Source: Fistularia commersonii (taxonomy: Eukaryota > Chordata > Actinopteri > Syngnathiformes > Fistulariidae). From it: DNA of 64,000 nucleotides. Positions 62,244 through 64,000 of this stretch are shown piece after piece. A model generated the notes under the pieces. It was not told the origin of the DNA, made no database searches, and saw only the letters and a program-made list of their open reading frames with translations. The stretch lies in assembly GCA_037954325.1 (NCBI GenBank), contig JBBMNZ010000009.1:14324001-14388000 (forward strand), read 5' to 3'. The first letter of the stretch is position 1, and every line of letters begins with the position of its first letter. The position numbers and the translations under genes are program-made.

Positions 62244-62972
62244 GAAAATAAATTAATCAAAAAAAGGATGAATATCAAATAAAATCCAATGCACTGTCAA
62301 AACACAGCCCCCTTTTAATTGATATAAGAATGGCTGAATTATTAATGAGTCTGGAAGAAGAATGGGAGGTCAGGATGGGACAGGGTGAAAAAAACTCCAG
62401 TTTCAGAGCCTGTATAAGCTTTGACCCATGTGCTGGTGTGTCTCAGCTTAAATGTGAAACATCTTGCACTGTAGTCTTTTTTTTTTATTTCCTTCGCAAC
62501 TTCCCCACCCTACCCCCTTGACCTCCCATCACCACCTTCCTTTTTTCAACAGTGGATTTTATTGTGGGACATGACTAACCGCAGGTTAATAAGCAGTATT
62601 CAACTGTAACAAAAATAATATGATGGTCGTTAACAAGCACGAGAACTCACAATTTGAGCATCAGGGGCTGGGAATATTTAATCAAAACAATAGCAGATGC
62701 ACACGCACGCTATCAATCAGCATAAGAGCCCGAAGTGGTGTTGGAGAAGGATTGTAAACCCTACAGAATTTTCCTGCTTTTGTGTGAAACACCAATGGTG
62801 AAATTGGATTTGATACGCTAGCACACAAGCAAGACGGGGACATTTCATAAGATGTGACAGCAAATTACATTACACTTTATAACATACTAATTAATATAGT
62901 GGAAAGGGTTCATTCTTGTTTGGCCCTGCCAGAAGAATGTGGACTTTCAGGACTATATTATATAGTTTAGAG
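62244..62972. other. Intergenic sequence, no gene seen
   Basis: Unique DNA without recognised feature. Confidence 0.45.
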
Positions 62973-63142
62973 CAGGGGTCTCAGACTCAATTTTCCTGGG
63001 GGCCACTGGAGGCAGAGTCTCGGTGACCCTGGGCCACATCAGGTTTTCCACAAGAAAGGTGTCACGATGTGCTGGGGCGGACTCGAGCAGGGAACCACAC
63101 TTCGGGGCAGAGATGGGTGGAAAGCGCTTTTATTTGGTTGAA

Positions 63143-63262
63143 GTTGCAGACCGGACAGGACGAGTTGCAGACCGGACAAGGCGAGTTGCAGACCGGACAA
63201 GGCGAGTTGCAGACCGGACAAGGCGAGTTGCAGACCGGACAAGGCGAGTTGCAGACTGAACG
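63143..63262. repeat. 21-bp minisatellite
   Basis: Five full units of GTTGCAGACCGGACAAGGCG plus A, and a diverged sixth. It gives an in-frame heptapeptide repeat on both strands only because 21 is divisible by three. Confidence 0.95.
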
Positions 63263-63293
63263 GCAGAGGCTGGGCCTCAACAGTATGGGTTGC

Positions 63294-63628
63294 GGAAGGG
63301 AACAGAGGTCACGCCGGCCGTCTGAGCCCGGCCGTGACTCGGGAAGGGAACAGAGGTTACGCCGGCCGTGACTCGGGAAGGGAACAGAGGTCACGCCGGC
63401 CGTGACTCGGGAAGGGAACAGAGGTCACGCCGGCCGTGACTCGGGAAGGGAACAGAGGTCACGCCGGCCGTGACTCGGGAAGGGAACAGAGGTCACGCCG
63501 GCCGTGACTCGGGAAGGGAACAGAGGTCACGCCGGCCGTCTGGGCCCGGACGTGACTCGGGAAGGGAATAGAGGTCACGCCGGCCAACTGGGTTTCGGCC
63601 GTGACTCGGGAAGGGAAAGGAGGTCACA
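63294..63628. repeat. 34-bp GC-rich minisatellite
   Basis: About nine units built from GTGACTCGGGAAGGGAACAG and AGGTCACGCCGGCC. Each junction contains the inverted pair GTCACG...CGTGAC around CCGGC. Some units carry extra TCTGAGCCCGGC-like inserts. Confidence 0.93.
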
Positions 63629-64000
63629 CCTGGGGTCCGGTCATAGCAGGGGTGAGGTCCGGGTTGGCAAGGGTGAAGTCCGGGTCGTGGCAGGGTCCCA
63701 CAGTAGTCCATGAAGACCACAATCCCCCAGCGCCAGGCAGAGAGTGCCGCTGCCCTTTATAGGGATCTCGATTAGCGGCATCTGCTGCAGCTGGCGCAGA
63801 TTACAACGGGGATCAGCTGTGAACCCTGACAAAAGGTTTTGTCAAAAAAATTCAAATCTTCTCCAATCTCTTTATTTTTATTTTTTTCACAGAATAAGAT
63901 GGAAAAACAAATAAACAAATTAATAATTATTAAGAAAATACATAAATAAGTCAGTAAATAATAAAAATAATAATGATTCGATTTCTCTAGTCAGCGACTA

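Larger units (their letters stand above)
63060..63831. mobile_element. LTR-like insertion (TG...CA, 5-bp TSD) containing minisatellites
   Basis: Starts TGTCACGATGTGCTGGGGCG and ends TGAACCCTGACA. AAAGG is duplicated at 63055-63059 and 63832-63836. TG...CA ends and a 5-bp duplication fit a solo LTR, and AAGCGCTTTTATTTGG near the start resembles an LTR or MITE family common in fish. Two tandem arrays fill the middle. No ORF belongs to it. Confidence 0.55.
62973..64000. mobile_element. Left end of a hAT-like element (runs off the window)
   Basis: Begins CAGGGGTCTCAGACTCAATT with TCCTGGGGGCCACTGGAGG and GGGCCACATCAGG inside, the same kind of end as the hAT copies at 37502 and 46424. Sequence on both sides of the insert at 63060-63831 joins smoothly. 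The right end and target duplication lie beyond the window. Confidence 0.55.

Noticed and set aside
63023..63371. Repeat protein with heptapeptide units
   Set aside because: The 21-bp minisatellite lies inside a transposable element and is open in several frames.
63143..63628. CRISPR-like array
   Set aside because: Units are directly adjacent with no unique spacers, and the genome is vertebrate.

Overview
This is vertebrate, almost certainly teleost fish, genomic DNA. It holds one recognisable host protein-coding gene, split by GT-AG introns. The rest has the usual fish load of CA/GT microsatellites, tRNA-type SINEs ending in GGATG/GAATG repeats, Rex3 and other LINE fragments, hAT and pogo DNA transposons and an LTR retrotransposon. 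I see no bacterial-type operon, CRISPR array or phage.

Host gene. A complete fgf10 gene (fibroblast growth factor 10; the protein looks most like the fish fgf10a paralogue) lies on the minus strand. Coding exon 1 is 23882-24326, exon 2 is 12463-12566 and exon 3 is 10066-10266. The introns are 11,315 bp and 2,196 bp. All four splice sites fit the consensus, and the joined frame is open for 249 residues. Exon 1 sits in a GC-rich, CpG-rich block (about 23800-24500) that is probably the promoter region. An AT-rich 3' UTR with AATAAA candidates lies below 10066. Both introns contain microsatellites and decayed SINEs but no further exon.

Layout. 1-9480: downstream flank of fgf10, with old SINEs, microsatellites and a CpG-rich patch. 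9480-25300: fgf10. 25300-29600: upstream flank, with a SINE, a (TCTCA)n array and an unexplained 124-codon ORF followed by an A-rich tract. 29627-32907: two copies of an RTE-type LINE. 36890-38931: a three-layer nested insertion, in which an LTR retrotransposon remnant is interrupted by a hAT element, itself interrupted by a pogo-like element; the 8-bp hAT duplication is confirmed by the empty site in the other LTR. 40152-41533: an antisense RTE copy. 43320-45400: a mosaic of RTE, CR1/L2-type LINE, SINE and Rex3 pieces. 46424-48965: a nearly whole hAT transposon with a broken transposase. 50985-51972: a 5'-truncated RTE copy. 52-60 kb: mostly unique sequence with microsatellites. 60580-62232: a Rex3 copy with an 11-bp target duplication. 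62973-64000: the end of another hAT, interrupted by a solo-LTR-like insertion full of minisatellites.

No undescribed multi-gene system is visible. The most interesting points are the nested transposons, an RTE copy that is truncated at its 3' end yet flanked by a target duplication, a minisatellite-bearing LTR-like element, short perfect hairpins in the fgf10 introns, and a few unexplained short ORFs or arrays. Nothing here was checked against a database; family names rest on remembered motifs.
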